Of a DNA stretch of 16,285 nucleotides, positions 7,828-14,138 are shown piece after piece (the first letter of the stretch is position 1; every line of letters begins with the position of its first letter). The notes beneath the pieces are model-generated. The model ran no database searches and had not been told where the DNA came from. It saw nothing but the letters and a program-made list of their open reading frames with translations. The position numbers and the translations under genes were made by a program. The stretch is from K189A clade bacterium. Its GTDB lineage: Bacteria; Pseudomonadota; Gammaproteobacteria; Pseudomonadales; Azotimanducaceae. The stretch covers positions 1-16,285 of the forward strand of contig RKSB01000051.1 in NCBI GenBank assembly GCA_007571095.1, in the 5' to 3' direction.

Positions 7828-8439
7828 TCAGCCACCGAGTTGAGCCAGTTGCTCTTCCACCTGATCCAACCGGTCCTTGCCGAAATACATCTCTTCTCCT
7901 GCAAAGAAAGTTGGAATTCCAAACACACCTCGGTTCACAGCTGAGTCGGTATTACTAATCAGCTCCTGCTTGATGTCTGGATCACTTGTACGGGCAAGGA
8001 TATCTGAACCATCCAGTCCAGCATCAGAAAGTGCTGCAGCGAAGACTTCGGGGTCGTCCATTTTGAGTCCCTTCTCCCACATGGAAGACAACCCAACATC
8101 AATGTATCGCTCCAGAGCCCCGTCTCTGGACATGGCGATTGCACCTCGCATAAGCATCAAGGTGTTGACTGGGAAGTGTGGATTGAATCGAAAGTCGTCC
8201 AGATCATGCCGGGCGATAAATCGCTCTGATTCTTTCCGCTCATAAGCGACTTTGTTCTTCACTCCACCGTATGCGATGAGTGGCGGTTGATTTCCCGTCG
8301 ACTTGAAAATGCCGCCAAGCAAACAGGGAATTATCTCCAGCGTCGCTCCAGTTCGTTCAAGGATCGGAGGCAACACCTTATAAGCCAGATACGCATTTGG
8401 GCTACCAAAGTCGAAAATAAATTCAAGCTTCTTGCTCAT
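7828..8439 (-). CDS. 2-hydroxychromene-2-carboxylate isomerase-like (DsbA/kappa-GST fold) protein
   Basis: At 203 residues this has the usual length for the HCCA isomerase/kappa-class GST family, a thioredoxin-type fold with a helical insert. FDFGSPNAYLA (9-19) places Ser13 at the glutathione-activating serine; GVFGIPTFF (171-179) holds the cis-Pro176; FGKDRLD (186-192) is the typical C-terminal motif. Characterised members isomerise 2-hydroxychromene-2-carboxylate in naphthalene breakdown using glutathione, but many homologues have other, unknown substrates, and no other naphthalene-pathway gene is seen here. ATG at 8439, with GGGG about 10 bases upstream. It starts six bases after the stop of the truncated SDR, so the two probably once formed an operon. 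A repeat array follows 16 bases after its stop. Confidence 0.88.
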   Translation of the reverse strand: MSKKLEFIFDFGSPNAYLAYKVLPPILERTGATLEIIPCLLGGIFKSTGNQPPLIAYGGVKNKVAYERKESERFIARHDLDDFRFNPHFPVNTLMLMRGAIAMSRDGALERYIDVGLSSMWEKGLKMDDPEVFAAALSDAGLDGSDILARTSDPDIKQELISNTDSAVNRGVFGIPTFFAGEEMYFGKDRLDQVEEQLAQLGG

Positions 8440-8445
8440 GACCAG

Positions 8446-8613
8446 CTACCCCGCAACCTCGTGATTCAACCAGGCAAACTCAGTGGATGCTCTCAGGCCA
8501 TCCTCATCGCTGCGGCGACACAGGGTAGCGTGATAGCCCTCTTGTGCAAACTTCTTTCCCATACTACCGACAATTCCTGCACCAGTGCCGATAGCCAGAC
8601 AAGCCTTTTCCAT
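8446..8613 (-). pseudogene. Truncated SDR oxidoreductase (55 codons)
   Basis: Residues 1-40 (MEKACLAIGTGAGI..., FAQEGYHATLCRR, SDEDGL) are a clear N-terminal half-Rossmann of a short-chain dehydrogenase, normally about 230-240 residues. The frame then breaks into an unrelated-looking 15-residue tail and a TAG stop. Within the cofactor motif, GAGIVG replaces the expected GAGIGG-type glycines. The start is well preserved: ATG 8613 with GGAGG seven bases upstream. The tail FAWLNHEVAG may be a remnant of the SDR C-terminus (compare SAWSSEVVIRPF in the SDR at 4576-5283), which would mean an internal deletion of roughly 180 codons; that is inference. The frame stays open upstream to an ATG at 8739, but that part has no SDR features. 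Confidence 0.7.
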
Positions 8614-8949
8614 CCTGTCGCCTCCGTGCTGGTACAGATCAATCAGAGGTTGCCTGACTTCTCCAAATTCCTGGTTCTGGCTGAGACGACATCCTCTTTT
8701 GTTGGCTGTCACCTTAAACCGCAGGCTCGATGCAAACAATCATACACAACTTTCGGAACAGGCAAGACTTAAACCCGAGAGCCGCAAAATTCGTTGTACC
8801 AACGACAGACATGAGCGACGCGAAGCTGATTCGAGCGGTGCACGAAGAAGGCGGGCTGTTAAACGCTCGCCGAGATTGCACGCCATGTAGAACTCATGTC
8901 ATGAGACCGGCGAACTCGGACTCGGAGTGGCCCAATAATCGAACAGACA
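8614..8949. other. Non-coding gap upstream of the truncated SDR
   Basis: It contains the SDR ribosome-binding site (about 8621-8625). On the - strand the frame is open back to 8739 and could hold a fragment (FGEVRQPLIDLYQHGGDR). On the + strand a frame from 8812 (MSDAKLIRAVHEEGG...) looks briefly coding before losing that character. Both may be debris of deleted genes; neither is supportable as a gene. Confidence 0.4.
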
Positions 8950-9114
8950 ATGCTTTCGGAGGTCCTGAAAGCTTTCACAGAATTCACCGACGGAGCAAGC
9001 CAGGCAGTCGCTGAAGACGAAGACGTACTGTCGGCCATGCTTGAAACGTCCGATTTGGACGTGCTTGTTGGGCCGTTTGTTGCAACGTCTCCTGAGGATT
9101 CAAAGGAAGATTGA
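8950..9114 (+). CDS. Possible small acidic protein or gene remnant (54 aa)
   Basis: An ATG-to-TGA frame of 54 residues (MLSEVLKAFTEFTDG..., ending ATSPEDSKED) is acidic, has a plausible helical start and normal residue usage, and ends 25 bases before the 3' end of the convergent tRNA-Ala. There is no Shine-Dalgarno before the ATG, and an in-frame stop lies at 8902-8904, so it may be the 3' end of a decayed gene rather than a complete one. No family recognised. The opposite strand reads as Ser/Thr-rich low complexity and is the less likely coding strand. Confidence 0.25.
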   Translation: MLSEVLKAFTEFTDGASQAVAEDEDVLSAMLETSDLDVLVGPFVATSPEDSKED

Positions 9115-9139
9115 TCCAAACCCTTGCAGAATGCAGGCT

Positions 9140-9215
9140 TGGTGGAGCCAGGCGGGTTCGAACCGCCGACCTCAACACTGCCAGTGTTGCGCTCTCCCGG
9201 CTGAGCTATGGCCCC
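9140..9215 (-). tRNA. tRNA-Ala (anticodon GGC)
   Basis: A 76-base cloverleaf including an encoded CCA. The acceptor stem GGGGCCA pairs with TGGCTCC (one G-T pair), the D arm begins AGCTCAGCC-GGGAGAGC, the anticodon arm is CACTGGCAGTG around loop CTGGCAG (anticodon GGC, reads GCC), and the T arm is GGCGG-TTCGAAC-CCGCC. It follows gltX by 53 bases on the same strand with no visible terminator, so it could be cotranscribed. gltX with tRNA-Ala(GGC) downstream is a known gammaproteobacterial arrangement; the tRNA-Glu that accompanies it in some genomes is absent. Confidence 0.96.
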
Positions 9216-9268
9216 AAAGAAGTCTTGAGTCGAGAATCTTTTCGAGTGCGGACAGGCGAACTTCCATT

Positions 9269-11146
9269 TTAGCCTGAATTGCTGTCAGAAAAGGAAGAGT
9301 TTTGTGACAGCATTCGGCTCTCTTCCACGAGTGCCTGGTGTTGCAGATCCAGTTGCTCCCATTTTTTGGCGAGGGCGTACGTGCCTTCTTCGGAAACCCT
9401 TTTACTCGGCAGGCAGGATTCTTTGACCATCGCCCACTGCTCCGGCGTCCACAGAGTTTCGACCGAGCAGAGTTTTTGCAGCAACTCTCCTCGAGTGCCG
9501 GCGGTTTTCTTTTCGGCGATGACTCTGGCCTTGTTCGACAATTCCAGCAGGGCCTTCAGGTTTGCATCGATGGAGTCGAGTATGTCGGCAGGCGGCCTCT
9601 CACCCGTTTCATCACAAGAGCATAGCTGTTCTTTCAGGGATTCGGCATCTTCCGCCAGTTCGCGCAACCGGTTCAACAGATGCCACTCTTTATCGATTCG
9701 TTCGCGCTCTTTCCTGGACAAGCCTCCAATGCTTTTGAGGGTTTTTTGCAGACGAACGAGAGCCTCTTCCCTGCCGATAAATGCAATGGAGTCAAACAGA
9801 GGCAGGGCAACCTTATGACCCGAAATGGCAATGAACAGGGGTTTCAGAAACAACCGGGTCTTCAAACCCATCAGGCTGGCCAGGCTGGATAACGCCTGTT
9901 GGACGGCCTCCCTGCTCCAGTCCTCAAGGCTTGAAAGCTGAAGGAGAGTGTAGTGCAGAAGCCTTTTCAGAGTGTCCATGTCCAGCCCCTGTTGTTGCAG
10001 CAACTCCGCCTCGGGCTTCTCTGCATCCCCGAGCAGATAAGTGATTTTGGGTAGAACCTGGCCAAACCTTTCCACTCTGGGCTGTACCATTCCTACCAGA
10101 TGAATCAGCTGATGGCGGTCGGGTAGCCAGTCGAGGAATCTGTCCAGAAGCTCTTCTTTTGAGAGTTGGCGCAACCACTGTCCAGCCAGCCAGTCCAGCT
10201 TATCGACATCAAAAATGGGGGCACCCAGGCTTACTTTTTCTATGTCGAATGCGTCGATAAGTTCGTGCAGGGTGAATATCTCACCTTGATTGGGCATCGC
10301 CCCTCCGATCAGGGCCAGGTAATTGAGCAATGCTTCCGGCAACAGACCACTTTTTCGATAATAGTCAATGCTGGTTGGGTTCCTGCGTTTGGACAGCTTG
10401 CTTTGATCGGGATTGCGCAACAAGGGCAGGTGGCAGAAAACGGGTGGCTTCCACCCGAAATACTGGTATAGCTTGAGGTGCTTGGGCGTGGAATTTATCC
10501 ACTCCTCGCCCCGAATGACATGGCTGATTCCCATCATGTGGTCATCTACCACACAGGCCAGATGGTAGGTTGGCATACCGTCAGATTTGAGCAACACCTG
10601 CATATCCATTTGTCGCCATTCAATTTCAATGTTCCCGCGAAGCTGATCCTGAAAGATGCAACTCCCTTCCCGATCCATGTGCATTCTGACGACACAGGGT
10701 GTTTGCTGGCTGAGCTTCTCCTCTATCTCCGCTGATGAAAGATGAGCACACCTGCCGTCGTAGCCAAGGGGGGAATTGGATGCCATCTGTTCTTTTCTGA
10801 GGCTGTTCAGCCGTTCTGGTGTACAAAAACAACGAAAGGCATGGCCAGAGTCGAGCAGCTGTTTTCCATGGTGCTGGTAAATCTCATGCCGTTCGCTCTG
10901 CCTGTAGGGGCCGAACTCGCCGCCCAGATCGGGGCCTTCATCCCAGCTCAAGCCAAGCCATTTCAGGGCATCCAGAATCCTTTCTTCAAAAACCTTTGAG
11001 CTACGCACTCGATCCGTGTCCTCAATGCGCAGAATGCACTGACCGCCGGAGGAACGGGCAAAACAGAGATTGAACAGGGCGATATAGGCGGTACCCAAAT
11101 GGGGGCTGCCGGTTGGCGATGGTGCTATGCGGGTTCTAACGGTCAT
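9269..11146 (-). CDS. gltX: Glutamyl-tRNA synthetase with long C-terminal extension
   Basis: Charges tRNA-Glu with glutamate in the cytoplasm. The class I signatures are clear: IAPSPTGSPHLGTAY (7-21, HIGH motif), IEDTDR (41-46) and KLSKRR (250-255, KMSKS loop). The zinc-binding set Cys106, Cys108, Cys133 and His135 matches the E. coli-type enzyme. The anticodon-binding domain ends near PLFDSIAFIGREEALVRL (449-466). GluRS is normally about 465-500 residues; here roughly 150 more follow (475-625). They are highly charged and predicted helical or coiled-coil by eye (LSRKERERID, LNRLRELAEDAESLKEQL), ending in a Ser-rich tail. I do not recognise that part. The ATG at 11146 has AGGA immediately upstream, with unusually tight spacing. 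A TATAAT box lies about 36 bases upstream. Confidence 0.95.
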   Translation of the reverse strand: MTVRTRIAPSPTGSPHLGTAYIALFNLCFARSSGGQCILRIEDTDRVRSSKVFEERILDALKWLGLSWDEGPDLGGEFGPYRQSERHEIYQHHGKQLLDSGHAFRCFCTPERLNSLRKEQMASNSPLGYDGRCAHLSSAEIEEKLSQQTPCVVRMHMDREGSCIFQDQLRGNIEIEWRQMDMQVLLKSDGMPTYHLACVVDDHMMGISHVIRGEEWINSTPKHLKLYQYFGWKPPVFCHLPLLRNPDQSKLSKRRNPTSIDYYRKSGLLPEALLNYLALIGGAMPNQGEIFTLHELIDAFDIEKVSLGAPIFDVDKLDWLAGQWLRQLSKEELLDRFLDWLPDRHQLIHLVGMVQPRVERFGQVLPKITYLLGDAEKPEAELLQQQGLDMDTLKRLLHYTLLQLSSLEDWSREAVQQALSSLASLMGLKTRLFLKPLFIAISGHKVALPLFDSIAFIGREEALVRLQKTLKSIGGLSRKERERIDKEWHLLNRLRELAEDAESLKEQLCSCDETGERPPADILDSIDANLKALLELSNKARVIAEKKTAGTRGELLQKLCSVETLWTPEQWAMVKESCLPSKRVSEEGTYALAKKWEQLDLQHQALVEESRMLSQNSSFSDSNSG

Positions 11147-11181
11147 ATCCTGAGAATTCGGAGTGCCTGTTCGGCTGTTTC

Positions 11182-11187
11182 ATTATA
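11182..11187 (-). promoter_or_regulatory. -10 box of the probable gltX promoter
   Basis: On the - strand TATAAT reads from 11187 to 11182, placing a transcription start near 11175 and a leader of about 30 bases before the gltX ATG. No good -35 hexamer lies at 16-18 bases; TTGAGG is 23 bases away. The assignment rests on the perfect -10 and its position in the 117-base divergent gap. Confidence 0.4.
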
Positions 11188-11263
11188 GACTGAGTTCTTG
11201 TTACAGCCCGCCTCAACAGGCTTGGACGAGGAAAAGGAGTAAGGGCGAGAACAGAGGCTTCCT

Positions 11264-12997
11264 GTGCCTGTAGAAGACTCGCAGGCTCAGGAATGGCTGA
11301 TCTTCAACAAGGAAAGCGAAGTGATGAAGTATACCGTTGCATTGAAGATAGACAACGCCAGGCTAAAGAAACGTCTTCAGGCAGTTCTTCGTGGTTTTTC
11401 CGAGTTGCCTGACAAGGGTATTGACTGGCAGTTCGAGTGGATGGACAGCCTTCAGGATTTTGACCGCACGGGAACAGATTGTCTGTTGCTGGACGGTTTT
11501 TCAAAAGACCCTGCATTCGAGTCAGACCCTCTGAGTGAAACCTCGCCGCTGGTTATTCTGATCGGCGAGAAGCATGACGAGGACTCCAGCAGCAGCCAGT
11601 TTGCGGATTGCCTGGGCACTCAGCATCTGGATACCTACACATTAGAGCAGGCTCTTCGCTTCAATATCGAGAAATCAAAGCTTGAAATCGAACTCAATTA
11701 CCTCAGAAATCATGACTCGGCAACCGGCCTGGCCAACCAGTCCCTGTTCTTTGAACGACTTGCCGACACCATTGAACTCTCTCGCCAGACCGGCCACCCG
11801 GGTGCCATCCTGTTAATCAGTATCGACAGTTCCGGCGAGGTTTTGCGACGCCTCAACTATACCAGCGAAAACCTCCTGTCTCAGGCACTGGTCAACAGAT
11901 TGAGTGCTACCCTGCCCGGCCGCAATCTGATCGCCAAAGCGAAGCAAGACAATGTGATACTTGTTCTGGTTCCCGAAGCCGATGCCGCAGAGACTGAACG
12001 CATCGCGCAAACGGTACTTCAGGGCATGAGAAGGAGCTTTGAGGCCGAAGAGCAGAAATTCACCCTGACGACCAGCATTGGAAGCAGTAATTATCCGAGG
12101 GATGGCACCGAAACAGAGGTCTTGATTCGGGCTTCTCGAGCGGCACTTGATTTTGCCACCGCCGCAGGGGGGGATCAGCACTGTGCATTCGACAGCATAA
12201 TAGCTCAGGAGTCCAGACGTCATACGGAACTCGCACAGGCTCTGGCAGAGGCATTGACCCGGCGCGAACTGGAAGTGCGTTATCAGCCGCAGATGGCGCT
12301 GGAGACCAGCCGGATCACCGGAGCTGAAGCACTTTTGCGTTGGCACAGAGCGTCCCTGGGTGAGATTTCACCCGAAGTATTCATACCTATGATAGAAAGC
12401 AGCAACGACATTCTGCATATCGGTGAATGGGTGCTCAGGGAGGCTGTCAGGACGGCTGAAAACTGGGTCTCCAGTTACCAGTCAAGTGTTCGGCTGGCAG
12501 TCAATGTTTCCGGCCACCAGTTTCGGGGCAAAAAAATCCTTCGGGATGTCGAGGATCTGTTAAGCAACAGCAGCTTTCCTGCGGATCAACTGGAACTGGA
12601 GCTCACCGAAAGAGTTTTTGTTGAGAATATTCAGGCTCATCGGGATATCTTCACTGAACTCAAAAAAATGGGTGTCAGGATTGCTCTGGATGATTTTGGT
12701 GTGGGCTACTCTTCCCTGAGCTACCTCAAAAATTTTTCAATCGACACTCTGAAAATTGATCGCTCCTTTGTTGCCTCCCTGCCCGATTCCAGAGATGATG
12801 CGGCGATAGTCAGGGCGATTATTTCCATGGGCCGTAATCTGGATATGCGCATCATTGCGGAAGGTGTTGAGACCGAAGCCCAGCTGGAATTTCTGCACGA
12901 ACATGCCTGTGACGAAGTCCAGGGTCATTTTTTCATGAAAGACCTGTCAGCCGAAAAATTTGCTCATCTGATAGAAGAAAGGACAGACAAGGAATGA
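11264..12997 (+). CDS. Degenerate GGDEF-EAL protein, probable c-di-GMP phosphodiesterase
   Basis: 577 residues from GTG 11264. Residues 21-135 look like a degenerate receiver-type sensor domain (LLLDGFS near 74-80, no clear phosphoacceptor set), followed by a linker helix. The GGDEF domain (about 150-305) has KQDNV (227-231) where GGDEF should be, so it cannot be a normal cyclase and may bind GTP as a regulator. The EAL domain (320-570) looks active: EALLRW (355-360), Asn414, ELTE (446-449), DDFGVGYSSL (476-485), Lys497 in LKIDR, AEGVETE (532-538) and Gln553. It therefore probably hydrolyses c-di-GMP to pGpG and acts on motility or biofilm. Start is ambiguous: GTG 11264 has AGAGG six bases upstream; GTG 11321 or ATG 11324, after AAGGAA, are good alternatives. 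No N-terminal membrane span is seen. Confidence 0.9.
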   Translation: MPVEDSQAQEWLIFNKESEVMKYTVALKIDNARLKKRLQAVLRGFSELPDKGIDWQFEWMDSLQDFDRTGTDCLLLDGFSKDPAFESDPLSETSPLVILIGEKHDEDSSSSQFADCLGTQHLDTYTLEQALRFNIEKSKLEIELNYLRNHDSATGLANQSLFFERLADTIELSRQTGHPGAILLISIDSSGEVLRRLNYTSENLLSQALVNRLSATLPGRNLIAKAKQDNVILVLVPEADAAETERIAQTVLQGMRRSFEAEEQKFTLTTSIGSSNYPRDGTETEVLIRASRAALDFATAAGGDQHCAFDSIIAQESRRHTELAQALAEALTRRELEVRYQPQMALETSRITGAEALLRWHRASLGEISPEVFIPMIESSNDILHIGEWVLREAVRTAENWVSSYQSSVRLAVNVSGHQFRGKKILRDVEDLLSNSSFPADQLELELTERVFVENIQAHRDIFTELKKMGVRIALDDFGVGYSSLSYLKNFSIDTLKIDRSFVASLPDSRDDAAIVRAIISMGRNLDMRIIAEGVETEAQLEFLHEHACDEVQGHFFMKDLSAEKFAHLIEERTDKE

Positions 12998-13010
12998 AGT
13001 GTCGGAATAC

Positions 13011-13035
13011 GACCTTGAGGCTTCGGGCTGAGGTC
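13011..13035. terminator. Imperfect hairpin between convergent genes
   Basis: GACCT (13011-13015) and AGGTC (13031-13035) pair around an imperfect interior containing TTCG, in the 40-base gap between the stops of the EAL gene (+) and the enoyl-CoA hydratase gene (-). Location suits a shared bidirectional terminator, but the stem is broken and has no T-run. Confidence 0.3.
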
Positions 13036-13037
13036 GG

Positions 13038-13823
13038 CTAACTGCCGGTAAACTCTGGTTTGCGCTTCTCAAGGAAAGCCCTTACACCTTCCTTGCTGTC
13101 CTGAGTCCGGCCGGCTGCATCCTGCAGGCTGGCCTCCAGTTCAAGCTGGGTTTCGTAGCTGTTGCTCAGGCTCGCCCAATAGGCTTTTCTGAGCAGGCCC
13201 AGCGACCGAGGCCCCTCCGCCAACTGATAGCCGATTTCACAGGCCTTCGCCTGCAAATCCTCATCATCAAACAGGAAATTGACCATTCCCCAGTCATGTG
13301 CGTTCGCGGCCGGCAACCGTTCGGCCAGCATCGACCGCTGCATCGCCCTGCCCCAGCCGATCAGCCGAGGAAGCAGGAAGGTTGAACCACCATCCGGTAT
13401 CAGACCTATGCGGGCGAAGGCCTGAAAGAAGTAAGCACTTTGGCTGGCGCAAACAATGTCACCCATCAGGGCAAAACTCATACCCACGCCGGCAGCCACT
13501 CCATTGACCGCCGTAACAAGCGGAATCTCGAGATTTTTCAGACTACACAACACAGGATGGTAGCTGTCACGCAAGCCGTCTCCGCTACTTCTGATGTCAT
13601 TCGGATCGCGATCTTCGTCATTCAGGTTGGCACCGGCGCAGAAAGCGCGGCCTTCGCCTGTAATCAGCAGACAGCGTACTGACTTGTCACGCTCAACCTG
13701 TTTAACGGCATGCTTCAGTTCCTGCATCATACGTATACCCATAGCATTCATGGTTTTGGGGTGGTTGAATTTGATGATGCCCAAACCATTCTCTTTTTCA
13801 AAAATAATCCTTTTATAATCCAT
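13038..13823 (-). CDS. Enoyl-CoA hydratase/isomerase family protein, PaaG-like
   Basis: A 261-residue crotonase-fold protein acting on acyl-CoA thioesters in the cytoplasm. The oxyanion hole is formed by AFCAGANL (60-67) and VNGVAAGVGMS (106-116). The two glutamates of classical enoyl-CoA hydratase are missing (Ser116 and a hydrophobic residue at the second position). Instead IPDGGS (142-147) provides Asp144, the arrangement of PaaG-type 1,2-epoxyphenylacetyl-CoA isomerases and related delta3-delta2-enoyl-CoA isomerases. An isomerase role is therefore more likely than hydration; the exact substrate is open, since no other phenylacetate genes are present. ATG at 13823 with AAGGTG six bases upstream; the leader is very AT-rich and probably holds the promoter. 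The gene is monocistronic and convergent with the EAL gene. Confidence 0.9.
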   Translation of the reverse strand: MDYKRIIFEKENGLGIIKFNHPKTMNAMGIRMMQELKHAVKQVERDKSVRCLLITGEGRAFCAGANLNDEDRDPNDIRSSGDGLRDSYHPVLCSLKNLEIPLVTAVNGVAAGVGMSFALMGDIVCASQSAYFFQAFARIGLIPDGGSTFLLPRLIGWGRAMQRSMLAERLPAANAHDWGMVNFLFDDEDLQAKACEIGYQLAEGPRSLGLLRKAYWASLSNSYETQLELEASLQDAAGRTQDSKEGVRAFLEKRKPEFTGS

Positions 13824-14059
13824 TATTTACACCTTAAATATAAATTAAATTGTTAATAAAAATCTGCCTCGGGAAAAGGGTCGACTCCAAGGGCGGGTAT
13901 CCTTGAGCAGCCTCCTCCTGTTTTCAATATAGCCCTGTTTGGCCTGCAAGACTTCGCCGGCCAAACTCTTTTCAGGAAGGCAAAAAGCTTGCCGTTTCGG
14001 CCTGTTGTTTCGGCTTCGGATTCTAGTCTGCTCAAGCCGTCGTTGCAGTCATGTTCAGG

Positions 14060-14089
14060 TTACGACTTTCCTCTTTGGCTTGATATATT
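14060..14089 (+). promoter_or_regulatory. Probable promoter of the MORN lipoprotein gene
   Basis: TTACGA (14060-14065), an 18-base spacer and TATATT (14084-14089), with TG one base before the -10 box. A start near 14096 leaves a 43-base leader to the ATG at 14139. This supports the lipoprotein start over the in-frame upstream start at 13989, which lies before the promoter. Confidence 0.4.
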
Positions 14090-14138
14090 ATCCTTATTTC
14101 ATCGAAACAAGGTAGCAAAGTCGGGTTGTCCGGCGATT

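Noticed and set aside
8859..9119. 86-codon Ser/Thr-rich - strand frame downstream of tRNA-Ala
   Set aside because: Low-complexity mirror of the acidic + strand frame, with no ribosome-binding site or recognisable domain.
9279..9818. 179-codon + strand frame antisense to the gltX extension
   Set aside because: Ser-rich mirror of the charged extension; no start signal, and gltX is continuous on the other strand.
13989..14138. 50-residue N-terminal extension of the MORN lipoprotein
   Set aside because: It would place the signal peptide internally, and the best promoter (14060-14089) lies downstream of that start.
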